Of a stretch of 64,000 bases of DNA, positions 1 to 11,154 are shown in pieces. The DNA comes from Limonium bicolor. Taxonomy: Eukaryota; Streptophyta; Magnoliopsida; Caryophyllales; Plumbaginaceae. Each line of letters begins with the position of its first letter. Position 1 is the stretch's first letter. The stretch is taken from assembly GCA_023374045.1 (NCBI GenBank), contig CM041779.1:145763485-145827484 (forward strand), written 5' to 3'. Both the position numbers and the translations under genes were made by a program. Below the pieces are notes generated by a model. That model was not told the DNA's origin. It saw only the letters and a list, made by a program, of their open reading frames with translations, and searched no databases.

Positions 1-416
1 TAGAAGTGAAATTTTTGAATTCCCATTGGTATAGACTTCCAAATGTGATACTATATAGTACACATGTTAATTAAAGAGTAATGGTGGACATTTAGCCATT
101 AAAAACTCATTTACAAGACAATTTTTCAAAAATGTGCTTTAAGACTCCTTAAAGCACATTTTGTGTTTTAACTTGTTTTCAAGCTTGGTTTTCTTTGGTA
201 ATTGGTTTAATATGTTCATTAGTATATAAATAAGGTCTTGGTAGGCTCATTAGGTCTTACCCAAGCTTAGAACACATTTTAGCCCTAATTGACTTTAAGG
301 CATTTGTTTGTGTTTTCTATGGTTTAAATTGTTTACTAATGTTTCTAAGAATCTTTTTAGTCTTAATATACCATATTTAAATTTTTAAACAACATACTAA
401 GGTTTGGGGTATTTCA
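1..416 (-). mobile_element. Left LTR of tandem array (3' LTR of copy 1a), partial
   Basis: Only the last 416 bases are inside the window. It matches the right-hand ends of the LTRs at 23316-25700 and 32769-36639. It ends in GGGGTATTTCA, which on the element's strand is the TGAAATACCCC start of the LTR, and a polypurine tract follows directly. The rest lies left of the window, so its length and any nested insertion cannot be judged. Confidence 0.9.
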
Positions 417-430
417 ATCTACCCCCCTTA
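417..430 (-). promoter_or_regulatory. Polypurine tract (plus-strand primer) of copy 1a
   Basis: ATCTACCCCCCTTA directly abuts the LTR end; on the element strand it is a purine run, TAAGGGGGGTAGAT. This is the expected position for the RNase H-resistant primer of second-strand DNA synthesis. The same sequence abuts the LTRs at 25701, 13043 and 46094. Confidence 0.85.
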
Positions 431-540
431 AAAAAACTTTGTCCCCGAAGTTCATACTTCCACATATCCTAAATATAGAACACGGGAACACATATCAACA
501 ATACTTCCATAACAACATTAACAACATTCTTACTTAACAT

Positions 541-624
541 TGGACACAAGGTCCATACAACATAACATCGGACACAAGGTCCATACAACATAACATCGGA
601 CACAAGGTCCATACAACATAACAT
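541..624. repeat. Three 28-bp tandem repeats in the 3' untranslated part of copy 1a
   Basis: The unit starts (T/C)GGACACAAGGTCCATAC and repeats three times without gaps. Each unit contains GGAC-N5-GTCC, a small inverted repeat. The same three copies occur in copy 1b at about 25825-25908. It lies between the polypurine tract and the pol stop. Confidence 0.9.
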
Positions 625-664
625 AGACGATGTATTTAAATACATTACACACATAACCGAAACG

Positions 665-700
665 GCTCTACCCCCCTTAAAAGGGGTACGCCCCGTACCC
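665..700 (-). promoter_or_regulatory. Second polypurine-tract-like motif with fold-back, copy 1a
   Basis: CTCTACCCCCCTTAA repeats the LTR-adjacent polypurine tract almost exactly. Here it is part of fold-backs CCCCTTAAAAGGGG and GGGGTACGCCCCGTACCC, just downstream of the pol stop at 715. Equivalents are at about 25953-25990 and 13430-13468. It may be an extra plus-strand primer or a terminator-like hairpin; the sequence does not decide. Confidence 0.55.
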
Positions 701-714
701 TATACATATAAACA

Positions 715-3700
715 CTAAGAAGTAAACAATGACGGGTACTTCGCCTTCATCTTATCTTCCAGCTCCCAAGTGGCCTCCTCAACGTCCTGGTTAGACCAAA
801 GAACCTTCACCAGTCTCACCGACTTATGGCGAGTGTCTTGAGTCTTAGTATCCAGAATCTGTACCGGAGTCTCCACTGATCGCATGGTCGGCTCTAAGGT
901 TAGCCTTTCAGGATGAAGCACATGAGACGGATGAGACATATACTTCTTCAACTGGGACACATGAAATACATCATGTACCTTGCCCAGCTCGGTGGGTAGA
1001 TCAAGTCTGTAAGCTACCGGGCCGATCCGCTCCGTCACAACATAAGGCCCCACATATTTTGGGCTCAACTTGCCTTTCTGGCCAAAACGAAATACTCCCT
1101 TCATAGGGGATACTCTGAGAAATACCTGATCGCCCACGGCGAACTCCAGGTCACGTCTACGCACATCTGCGTATGACTTCTGTCTATCCTGAGCTCCCTT
1201 CATGTTAGCCCGGATCTGGCGAACTTCTGCCTGAACTTGTTCCAGATACTCTGGTCCTATAATGACCGTCTCACTCGACTCATCCCAGCATAATGGCGTG
1301 CGACATGGTCTACCGTACAAAGCCTGGAAGGGAGACATCTTGATCGATGCATGGTAACTGTTGTTGTAACTAAACTCGATCAGATGTAACTTATCAATCC
1401 AGCTGGTCTGAAAGTCAAGTGCACATGCACGTAACATATCCTCAAGTGTCTGGATGGTACGCTCACTCTGACCATCTGTCTGTGGGTGGAACGCTGTACT
1501 TAGCTTCAGCTCGGTACCAAGCGCTTCCCGCGTGGATTTCCAATACCTAGAGAGGAATCTGGTATCTCTATCAGACACAATTGTTTTCAGTACCCCATGA
1601 TGTCTTACAATCTCTCTGTCGAAGAGTTCTGCTAGTTTTGCCACTTTCCAGGTGTCCTTCATCGGTATGAATCGAGCCACCTTGGTCAGTCGGTCAACAA
1701 CAGCTCAAATCATATTCAGACCTCCCCTTGTAGGCGGAAGCCCTACTACGAAGTCCATAGAAATGTCATGGAACTTCCACTCAGGCACTGGCATTGGCTG
1801 CACCATACCACCAGGCCATCGGTGCTCAAACTTGACCTTCTGGCAAGTGAGACACCTCAATACATAATCAGTAACATCCTTTTTCATGCCAGTCCACCAA
1901 AAATAACGTTTCATACCCTTATACATCTTTGAAGCTCCGGGGTGAATCGAAGTCGTAGAATAATGGGATTCACTCAGTATGCGCTCCTTCAGTTCAGCGC
2001 TACCCCTCGGAATACACAGTCGGCCATTTAGCCTAATCAGGTCATCATCGTGGAGTCGGAAGTCGTACTTCTGACCCTCGAATGTGCCATCAATAAGCTT
2101 TTTCCTGATCTCCCACATATACTGATCCGTCATCTGAGCACTCCGCACCTCTTCAACCAAGCCAGTATGAGAGACTAGCGAATGGAGAGAGTGTGCTCGG
2201 CGACTCAATGCGTCAGCTACCACATTTGCCTTACCCTTTTTGTACTGTAGATTAATGTCGTAGTCGTTTAGAAACTCAACCCACCTTTTTTTCCTCATGT
2301 TCAACTCCTTCTGAGTGAACAAGTATTTTAAACTTTTGTGGTCCGAATAAATTGTCACACTTACCGCATACAAATAATGTCGCCATATCTTCAATGCGAA
2401 GACAATGGCACCCAGTTCTAGATCGTGGGTAGGGTAGTTCTCTTCATGCTTCTTCAGCCATCGGGAGGCATAAGCTACGACCTTCCCGTGTTGCATCAAC
2501 ACACAACCCATACCTCTGCCTGATGCGTCGCAATAGACCTCAAAACCATCTGGACCGTTTGGTATAGTCAGGACTGGTGCAAATGTCAGAGCATCCTTGA
2601 GACTCTGGAAAGAACTCTCACAGTCGACTGTGCACTCGAATGGTGCATCCTTTTTCATCAAGGAAGTCATCGGCTTTGAGACACTGGAGAAGTCTTTCAC
2701 AAACCTCCTATAATAACCTGCCAGACTGAGGAAGATCCTGATATCGGTAACTGTCTTCGGCCTAGGCCAGGTGCGCACTGCATCTATCTTTGCCAGATCA
2801 ACAGCGATCCCGGTCTCAGAAATCACATGACCAAGAAAGGATACTTGGTTCAGCCAAAACTCACACTTCGAAAATTTAGCATACAACTGATTCTTCCTCA
2901 ATGTTTGGAACACATTTCTCAGGTGGCTTTCATGCTCACCTCTCGATTTCGAGTACACAAGAATATCGTCGATGAAGACTACCACTGACTTGTCCAGCTG
3001 GTCTTGGAACAAGCGGTTCATTAAATCCATGAAATTTGCTGTTGCATTGGATAAACCAAACGGCATAACCGTAAACTCATAATGTCCATACCTAGTTCTG
3101 AATGTTGTCTTCTCAATATCACTGTCACGAATAGCAATCTGATGGTATCCGGATCGTAGATCTATCTTGGAGAATACTGATGCTCCCCTCAACTGATCAA
3201 ATAAGTCATCAATGCGTGGTAAAGGGTAATGGTTCTTTACCGTAACTGCATTCAGTTCTCGATAGTCAATACACAGGTGGAGACTACCGTCCTTCTTCTT
3301 CACGAAGAGGACCGGCGCTCCCCATGGCGTAACGCTAGGGCGGATAAATCCCTTGTCGAGTAGGTCTCTCAGCTACTCTTTGAGCTTTGTCATCTCTGCT
3401 GGAGCCATGCGATAGGGCGCCTTCGCAATTGGTCCGGTACCCGGAACCAATTCGATCTCAAACTCTACTTCCCGTGCTGGTGGCATGCCCGACAGTTCCT
3501 TAGGAAATACATCAGGAAACTCCGACACTACCGGCACATCTGGGCTAAACTCTGGGTCTCTCTCTATGTCCTGGACATAGCAGAGGTATACATCATTCCT
3601 TCGTCGTAGTTCACGATACATAGCCATGGCGGTGATGATCTGAGTCGAAGGCTCCCTGGGCCTCCGGCGGTAAGATATAGTAACCCAGATGGACTCCAAA

Positions 3701-4093
3701 GAAGCAGACGATGCTCGGCACACAGGATTCTGCCCTTGTACCGCTCCAACCAGTTCATCCCGACAATCACATCAAAACCGAGTCCGTCGAACTCTATCAG
3801 GTCGATCGGAAACTCTTCACCTCTGATTCGCACAACAACATCTCGATGGTAGCGGGTACACCTGATCCGCTCTTTCAACGGGAGAGTGACTAGGAAGTCT
3901 GGCATCTCATCACCGTCTAACCCCAGCCTCTTCGCAAAGGATAGCGAAATAAATGTATGATAGGCTCTGGAGTCGAACAAGATCGAAGTGTCCACGCCAT
4001 TGACTGGAAAGGTACCGGTGATGATTGTGCCGCTCTTGCCGGCTTCTGCCTCATTGCAGACACTCAGTATACCTCCCGTTCCGAGAGCACAGC
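715..4093 (-). pseudogene. pol: pol of copy 1a (protease, RT, RNase H, integrase, chromodomain-like tail), broken
   Basis: Reading down from a predicted acceptor (exon starts at 4093): protease with active site changed from DSGAS to DSRAY; RT with [13 protein letters not shown] and [11 protein letters not shown]; RNase H (VYCDASG); integrase zinc-binding part (C-L-T-C) and core; then GPY motif and a chromodomain-like tail ending [15 protein letters not shown]. It would make the polyprotein that copies and inserts the element. Breaks: a one-base loss near 3685, an in-frame TAG near 3373, and a Trp-to-TGA change near 1706 at the integrase core. Module order (integrase after RNase H, tail chromodomain) identifies a Ty3/gypsy chromovirus. 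Non-functional. Confidence 0.93.
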
Positions 4094-4158
4094 CTAATTC
4101 ATTGGCAAACTAATAAGTATTGGGTAACAACACGGTTGATATACTTCAACAACTCCAC

Positions 4159-4164
4159 TTTATT
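4159..4164 (-). terminator. AATAAA signal downstream of the AlkB exon, copy 1a
   Basis: TTTATT on the plus strand reads AATAAA on the element strand, about 114 bases beyond the AlkB stop and before the pol acceptor. The same hexamer stands in the same place in copies 1b (29147-29152) and 3 (61583-61588), so it could end a short Gag-AlkB transcript. Element 2 has no exact hexamer there. Confidence 0.5.
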
Positions 4165-4277
4165 CATTAACACACTCTTCTTACATCATATGTTGGTTTA
4201 CAGTGTTAACATAACTAACACATATATAACATCCTTAACATACATCGGCTTAACACATTAAATAATTATACAAGGCT

Positions 4278-5016
4278 TTAAAACTGTCTGAAGGTCAAAT
4301 TCAAACGTCCGGGTTTCATGTGTGTGGCGTTAATCACTGCCGACGGTGCGGTATTCAGTTTGATCTTCCTGATGCCATGATATAGCATCCTCGACTGCCC
4401 ACCCATGATTAACACATCTCCTAATTTTAGTACTAACTTCTTTGCGAGATCAGCACGCTTCTGCTCGCCATATATAAACACTGCGGTATCACCAATGGAC
4501 CAAGACACCACGGGTACTCCCTTACTTAGAGACTCGGGTGACTCATCCTTATCTTGGTGTAAACCCAACCGTCCACTTTTTGGTAGAAGTTCACAATACA
4601 CAAATCTGCCTTAACGCTTGGGATTGAATCCATTTCAACTTGCTGAGCAATTCCCACGGCGTGGTTAACGACCGCAAGGAACTCCTCAGGTATCATCGGT
4701 ACAGTTGCTCCATCTTCAGCTCGCACTTCTTGATATGTCTTGGTGTAAGGATTCCAGTCCTTACCCATGCACATCATCTTCAATTTCATTCTTGATCCGC
4801 TCGGGTATTCGGGTGTGTAGAAACCTCCAGGTTTTGCTCCAAGTTCATTGCATCGTCTGATGATGTGGATTTATGCTTCCGGTGTCAGGTATCCATTTAA
4901 GAGTATCATACCTGGCTGGATAACCTGACATTGCTCCATGGGAAAGTCGGTGATGCTGACGGTGGTTTCTTCAGGGTTTGGTGTGGGTGGGATTGGATAA
5001 CATATATTGAAGGTTC
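4278..5016 (-). pseudogene. AlkB-like dioxygenase exon of copy 1a, broken
   Basis: Same exon as the intact one at 29266-30005: acceptor AAAG|GAACC at 5016/5017 and terminal LNLTFRQF followed by the stop. All key motifs can be read across frames: HQD in GRLGLHQDKDES, LYHGI, and RLNLTFR. Two lesions kill it: CAA to TAA (4871-4873) early in the domain, and a one-base loss near 4576 just before the iron-binding HxD. These lesions are absent from copy 1b, so they arose after the two copies separated. Confidence 0.9.
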
Positions 5017-5163
5017 CTTTAAGTTTAGAGTTACCTAATTAGGTGACTTTCACATTATATTTTAACTCTTTACTCACATGATAATACACTTGGACTCACT
5101 AACACATACATGCATGAAATGCGGTATGCAATCACTTATTTCATTCAACAATATAGACGGTAC

Positions 5164-6626
5164 CTGGTCTAGAAGAGGGCCCTGGCGCCTCTGACCGGTC
5201 CACCACATGCAGGGTGGCCTTGCTAGGTCCCGACCCCTTCCCCTTCTGGGAATCAATGTTCCTCTGATCTGTGGGTGGCTGGTTAGCCGTCTTCGGGCCA
5301 TCAATAGTCACTGTGGCCTTACCCTTCCACTGCCCCTTGGGCTTGTTGACTCTGCTGTTGGGGTTCCGGTAACACTCGTAGGCACGGTGACCCCATTTCT
5401 CGCAGTAACGACACTGCACGTCGTTTCCCTTGCAGTCCTTGCCGGGGTGGTCTCCGTTACACCACTTATAGTAGTAGTGGCGCTCCGGTCCAGAACCCGT
5501 GCTAGCTGCTATCACAGTACACAATCAATACTTATTTCACAACTTAACAACATATACTTCAACTTGTCACACATGATTAAATAATTACCCTTAGGTGGGT
5601 AAGAGCGTAGGGGTTTCGCCGCATAAGCATATATGAGCTTCAATGGCTCCTCAGCTGTGGTGGTTTGGGCTTGGCCCTTATCACCCTGGTGCTGACTCTT
5701 TTGGGGCTGGGGATAAGGCTTCTTCTTCTTCTTTCCTCCCCCGTACCCTTGCTGACTCTGGCCCTCGCTCGTGGCCTTGCGCTTGTGCGCATTCTCCTCG
5801 TCCCTCAGACGGACTGTAATCTCGACCTTAGCAGCAGCATGATAGCACTCCTGAGTTTAGGATGTCAGTCATGCCCCGCAAATAACTCACAACTCACATT
5901 AATATTCCCTTATGGATTACACTTATTCACATCACACTATATTCTAATTACCTGCAAGGTAGTATACTCAGCTGGCCCCATCCCATAGCGAAGATGGTGG
6001 CTGAGACCGTTGTAGAAACGGTTTACCAGCACCCGGTTCGAGTATCCCAGGTCCGGTAATAGGTGGATAAGACCGGTGAATGCAGTGTAGTACTCATCAA
6101 CCGACATCTTGTCCCCCTGCCTCAGACTATCCAGCTCCAGGCGCTTGGCCTCTTGAACATGCACAGGGTAATATTTGGCTCGCAGTAGAGCCGTGTACTC
6201 CCTCCAACCAAACTGAGGATCCGCCATCCGGTTCTCTCTCACAAGCTTCCACCAACTCTGTGCCGAACCCTTCAGGTAGTAAGCGGCAAGACGGACCTTG
6301 GCCCCAGCAGGCACATCCAAGGTCTCGTAGGCGGTCTCCAACTCGGAGATGTACGCCTCCAGCTTACGTGGGTCGGTCTCCCCATGGAACGACGGGGGTC
6401 TCAAGTCTGCCAATGCTTGGACCCAGTTGGTCTCTCGTGGCGGTGGCGGTGGTGGTTGAACTTCGGGCTGTTGCCCCTACTGAATTGCAGCTACAAGCTG
6501 TGGGACCATTTGAGCTACGGCGGCCGCTACAGCTTCGGCCATGGCTTGTGCCGTAGGGTTCTCTCCCTCGTTCCCCGTGTCACCAACGCCGCTTCCGCGG
6601 CCTCGACCTCGCGGTCTACCTGACAT
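5164..6626 (-). pseudogene. gag: gag of copy 1a, three exons, one nonsense mutation
   Basis: Predicted exons (element order): 5952-6626 (start MSGRPRGRGRG, 225 codons, capsid region with SWWKLVRE), 5589-5850, and 5164-5505 (or 5508). Donors TTGCAG|GTAATT, AAGG|GTAATT and CCAG|GTACC and the matching AG acceptors are kept in the other copies. Gag would form the virus-like particle and bind RNA through two zinc knuckles in exon 3. Defects: CAG to TAG at 6477-6479 in exon 1, and the first knuckle has lost its first Cys (YKWC instead of CKWC). Exon 2 is open. Confidence 0.88.
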
Positions 6627-6708
6627 CTGAATTCACACGAACATTATTAGCATTATGCTTACACACTTATCGGTTCCAACGGTTGTAACGTTTTCCCGAC
6701 AACAAGGT

Positions 6709-7621
6709 ATCTGGCTAGACGGATTGGGGGTGATTCCAAGTGTTTCTTCTGTGGGGATAAGGACAACTTGGCGCATTGCTTCTTCTTTTGTTGTGCTGTT
6801 AAAGATATATGGAGGGGCTTGGTGGATGTGAATGATATTCCTAATAATGTGGATGGTATGTTGGACTGGTTTTTTTGGATGTCTGAGGTGTGGAGTGTGA
6901 AGAAGCTATCTCATATAGCTAATAAGCTTTGGGTTATATATGCTTCGAGGAATAAAGTCAAGCATAATCCAGAACTATCTTGGTGGAAAGAAGTCGAGGT
7001 AAATAACTCCTTTACTGAAGCTTATCTTTTGGTGATGAAGGTTCCCTCTTATATCTACTCTCCTACGATTTGGCATCCTCCTCCGTCGGGCTATCTTAGC
7101 ATTGGTACGGGTATGCTTGATAGTCGTTATGGTGACCGGATCATAGCCGGTATCATCCGAGACGATCGTGGTTTGCCTATTCTAGTTTTCAATCGAAGAA
7201 TTTCCAGCACTAGTAATGTGCAGTATGCTGATATTAAAGCAAAAAGAATTGCCATGGAGCTGCTATCCGATGGGTAGCCATCATCATTTGTTTTGAATCA
7301 GTTATAAATATTTGTGAGGATGTACTCAATTTGGGAGATATCAGAAGACCCAATGCCAGTTGGAGGATTCTATCTGATGGTGAGAGGAACTCTCTCTAAT
7401 TTTGCTAGTATATTAAGAGTGATTCTCTTTCGTACGACAAAATCTGACTAAGATTTTTGTAATTTGGGAACCCCTGTGTTAGAGTACCGGTGTGGTTGTG
7501 GGAGCATGTTCCCCCTATTATTTTGGCTTGTAAACTGATATGAACTAGCATGACATGCGGGTTCCTCCCTTATGCATGGTTATTTTTAATATATGGTCAC
7601 AATGTTCTTCCAAAAAAAAAA
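6709..7621 (+). mobile_element. 5'-truncated LINE fragment (zf-RVT and RNase H-like region), copy 1a
   Basis: On the strand opposite to the retrotransposon is the C-terminal part of a plant LINE ORF2: a Cys/His cluster CFFCG-x6-HCFFFC followed by W, then an RNase H-like stretch with AGIIRDDRG. It ends in a run of ten A (7612-7621), the LINE tail. The Asp expected in the N/TDG motif of such RNase H domains is not present (GTG). The reading frame breaks near 7277. The left junction is inside the retrotransposon leader (homology to element 3 stops at AAGGT, 6708). The identical junction occurs at 31697/31698. Confidence 0.8.
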
Positions 7622-7763
7622 CTTGTTCTCTCTGATTTTCTTGCTCAACTGAACTCATCCTCCTTATGTTTAGCTGACCGAAACCACCCCTTGAACACCC
7701 CAGCAAAACACAAGGTAAGATCTCCTTCTTAGTGCTTAAAAGTCATGCTTAACACCCCCTTAA
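7622..7763. other. Unassigned segment between LINE tail and middle LTR
   Basis: 142 bases with no reading frame or known element that I recognise. In a normal element the primer-binding site and leader would be here; no GCTCTGATACCA is present. It ends in CTTAA, the 5-bp sequence that also flanks the right LTR. A matching copy lies at 32623-32768. Confidence 0.6.
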
Positions 7764-9221
7764 TGTAACACCCTACATCGCACATCACGACAATTGAATC
7801 GCAGCGGAAGTAAACAACTAACATTAACTAAACGCTTCGGTGCTACAACGCAACCACCCACGTGGTTAACAAGGCAGAATAAATACAAGTGTACCGGTCT
7901 GACGATCAGACTCCCGAGCATAGAACTAAACCATAAATACATCATACAATACCGAGTATTTAATTACATTCCTTTACTGTAAACTGCCAATATACCGCCA
8001 CAGTAGTATCAACGGAATCAAAATATAATGCCACGGGAGCACAGGTGCATCCCGGGCACAACATCCAAAATTACCCAAAACTACAACTGCAGCCTAGGAC
8101 CTACAACCACTCTACTTCCTCGATCCTCATCCTGCAGTAAAAATATGGAGCCCCCGAGGGGTCAGCAACCCTTGGCTGGTATGGTTAACGCGCAGCCCAT
8201 CGGCTACCGGGATACGCGCAACTAATTGTCATGATAACATGGCATTCATTTTAAACATAACATAATATAACATAACATGTGGCATAGCATTATTATTGCA
8301 TATCACAACATCACATACACAGTGGATACTCTTTCCACAATAACAAACAAGAAGGTTAAATAACATAAGAGCCTAGAGAATGGTTCACTCTCATGTTAAG
8401 CTCGTTACACACCTCATTACCGTTCTGTTATTCGAACGAGTAACTTAAGTCACAGAGGTTTCGGATATAGTGACCCGAACACACCACACAAACCATGTTC
8501 CCACTAAACTGATCATAAGTCAGAATAGGTAAGCTTTGGAGGAAGCTAGCGGGAGATCGAACGCCAAATTAAGGAGAACAATCTTAACAACATAAGAGTC
8601 GAATCTGATTCATATCTACTCTTAAACTTACATGCATGACCGGACAACCGGATTCCTCACTTCCCAGTTAGCACTTGTTAGAAGTTCATCAGTGGAACTT
8701 AACACAATTCACAAGAAATGGTAAGTCTTGTTAGACACACAAGGGAAATGAGTCACATCACACATCACAATAATATGAACAACTGTAAACTCATTAGATG
8801 ATTAATCTTATAACGTCATAAACACACAGAAAAACAAACAACACACAAGCCGGTGTAAACCGGTACACAACAGACTGCAAGAAAACCATACCTTGGTCCC
8901 TGCTTCGATTGATTTCCACCGTGGGTCACCACTATACATGATTAATAATGTCGGTTAATAATACTTAACTTCAAATTACTAATGTTTAACTATGATTATA
9001 TGACATGTTTAAATGCCCAACTTAACCTTGGTTACCTCCATTATACCCCCTAGGGTTAACTACAATTGCCACATTCCTTACTGTTTTTTTTTTACATTTT
9101 GGTCTGTCCGACCCACCGTCCGACCCACCAACTGGGTCGGACCCTTCCAGAGACTCTCGGGTTTGAAAAGCTTATCTTGTCCGACCCATGTCCTACTCAC
9201 TCGACTGGGTCGGACCATTCC
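7764..9221 (-). mobile_element. Middle LTR of the array, left part (interrupted by element 2)
   Basis: Starts TGTAACACCC (element-strand end GGGTGTTACA). It matches 32769 onward closely until ...GGACCATTCC at 9221, where element 2 begins with TGTAACACCCC. The LTR resumes at 23316; the two parts total about 3.84 kb against 3,871 for the uninterrupted right LTR. It has the conserved hairpin pair (8147-8180) and half of the CCGACC/GGTCGG array (9105-9221). Confidence 0.9.
8147..8180 (-). promoter_or_regulatory. Conserved double hairpin in the LTR (middle LTR)
   Basis: GCCCCCGAGGGGTC folds on itself, next to CAGCAACCCTTGGCTGG, which can also fold. On the element strand the pair precedes a T-rich tract and CTGCAG|GATGAG, a 3' splice-site-like sequence. 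The same arrangement with changed but paired bases is in every LTR of the window. Confidence 0.6.
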
Positions 9222-9720
9222 TGTAACACCCCAACCGCTAATCCTATGCTTACCGTCTAATCGTCCTGTTAATCCTACGAGTTCGCAGCGGAAATATTAC
9301 TACTTACTACGGCGGGTGGTACAACGCCGCTAACCGCCCATACGGCTAGCTAGGCTTACCTTACTTACAGTGACGGTCTGATGAACATAATATATCGAGC
9401 TACTAAAATTACTTGCCAAAATACCATGCACCAAATACTTACATCATTGGATCACCAAGTATTAAAGTATATTCGATTACATCATTTCTAAGTTCCAAAA
9501 GAATGAGTTTCTAAGGCTACTCATCTATACCAATTCTCATTCTGTCTATACCCAAAAAGGTGTACCCCATGGTACACCGGCTAATCAAAAGTTACCGCCA
9601 TGTACTACTTAGTACACCAATCGTAATTCAGTGTTTACATTCCAAAAAGAAGGTAAAAGAAATAGAGCTAAGCCTTCACATCTTCATCCCTCGCGGGTAC
9701 CTGCGTGTAGTAAAAATGGT

Positions 9721-9747
9721 GCCCCAAGGGGCTCAGCAAACGCTGCG
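9721..9747 (-). promoter_or_regulatory. Conserved double hairpin, element 2 3' LTR
   Basis: GCCCCAAGGGGC followed by CAGCAAACGCTG: both arms pair although the bases differ from the array LTRs. A copy is at 20109-20136 in the 5' LTR. Confidence 0.6.
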
Positions 9748-10820
9748 TATAAACTCCGCATATACCGCGTGCTAGCTAGGGCACGCCGACTATTTGACGT
9801 CCACTAAACATGCAGTTCATTATTTTCATACATACATGCTTTACATTCATCATACATGCTAATACAATTCATTACTCAATCCAAGGCAACAATATAATAG
9901 CACACATCTTACTTACCTTCACAAGGTTAGCCAAATTATGCATCCGGGTTAATCGGAATGCTTTTACTCTTTTACTCATTACTTACTTTTTCTTACTTAC
10001 AATTACTTACTTTCATTTACTTTACTTACTCATTCTTACTTACTTACTTGTACTCAAGTTAAGTCGTCGGGACCTCCGGCCCTGGGGACTACGTCGTCCC
10101 ACCTCCGGGATTTACTTGACTCACCAATCCAGGATGCTACCCACTTAAGGGATTTGGGCCGCGGACCAGTTTAAGAGTCAGGAATTGGAGCCAACCTCTC
10201 GTGACTCCGCATCCTCACGCGTGGCCGAAACTATATCGGACTTCTACTCATTCCAATTTAATTACCAATTTAAGTTCGGATGGTTAGCTTGTTAGGAATA
10301 AGTTAGAAGTCCAAACACTTCACAATCGGTCACAATACAATACATACATACAAACATTCATATTCATCCAAACATTTCATGAATTAACAAACTAAAATTT
10401 AAGAGAATATTCACAACATACAACACTACATGTTCACAAGTATGCATATTAACTCCGATTCGTGCATTTATCTTATTTGGTGATCAATTAGCACACAACA
10501 CACAAATCAGAGTAACCAAGATAGCATACGGGGCATGAGGAATCCATACCGTTCACCGTTGTACGTGTTTCCAAACGTCCTTCGGTGTCACAAATCAAGT
10601 CCTATTATATACATACAATTGATGATTAATATCCTATCATCAACTTAACTCCTACTTACTATGTCCTTATACTTCTCACACTTACACTTTACTTACTTAT
10701 TTTTTTTTCATTACTTAAGTTCACTTTCTTACTTAACTTTGGCATGCTTTCATACATGTACATATATATATGTAGGTATATACATATATATATATTATTT
10801 AATTTAAATAATTTTTTTTT

Positions 10821-11154
10821 TGACCGGACCGGACTTGTGACCGACCTTGCAAGTCCGGTCCATTCCAGTAGCTCACATTACCGAAACTCTTCTGGCCGAC
10901 CGAACTTGCAAGTCCGGTCGCAAGTTCGGTCCATTCCAGAAGGTTTCATCGGTGAATTTTTCTGGCTCGACCGAACTTGCATGTCCGGTCGCAAGTTCGG
11001 TCGATTCCAGTAGGTTACAGATGGGAAAAATTTTCTGGTCCGACCAAACTTGCATGTCCGGTCGCAAGTCCGGTCGATTCCAGAAGCTTTCCCGTCTTTG
11101 TAAACCTGGGCTCGACCGAACTTGCAAGTCCGGTCGCAAGTTCGGTCCGACCCA
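10821..11154. repeat. Array of inverted CCGGTC/GACCGG words in element 2 3' LTR
   Basis: Repeated blocks such as GACCGAACTTGCAAGTCCGG, each nearly palindromic, are separated by spacers containing TTCCAGAAG or TTCCAGTAG. A run of T flanks it on the left (10810-10820). The 5' LTR has a longer version (21215-21685) with extra units. Confidence 0.85.

Noticed and set aside
541..624. CRISPR-like direct repeats
   Set aside because: Tandem units without unique spacers, inside a plant retrotransposon.
6702..7717. ACAAGGTA at 6702-6709 and 7710-7717 as target duplication of the LINE
   Set aside because: The second copy lies about 90 bases past the poly(A), and the sequence after it does not continue the retrotransposon leader, so the match is probably chance.
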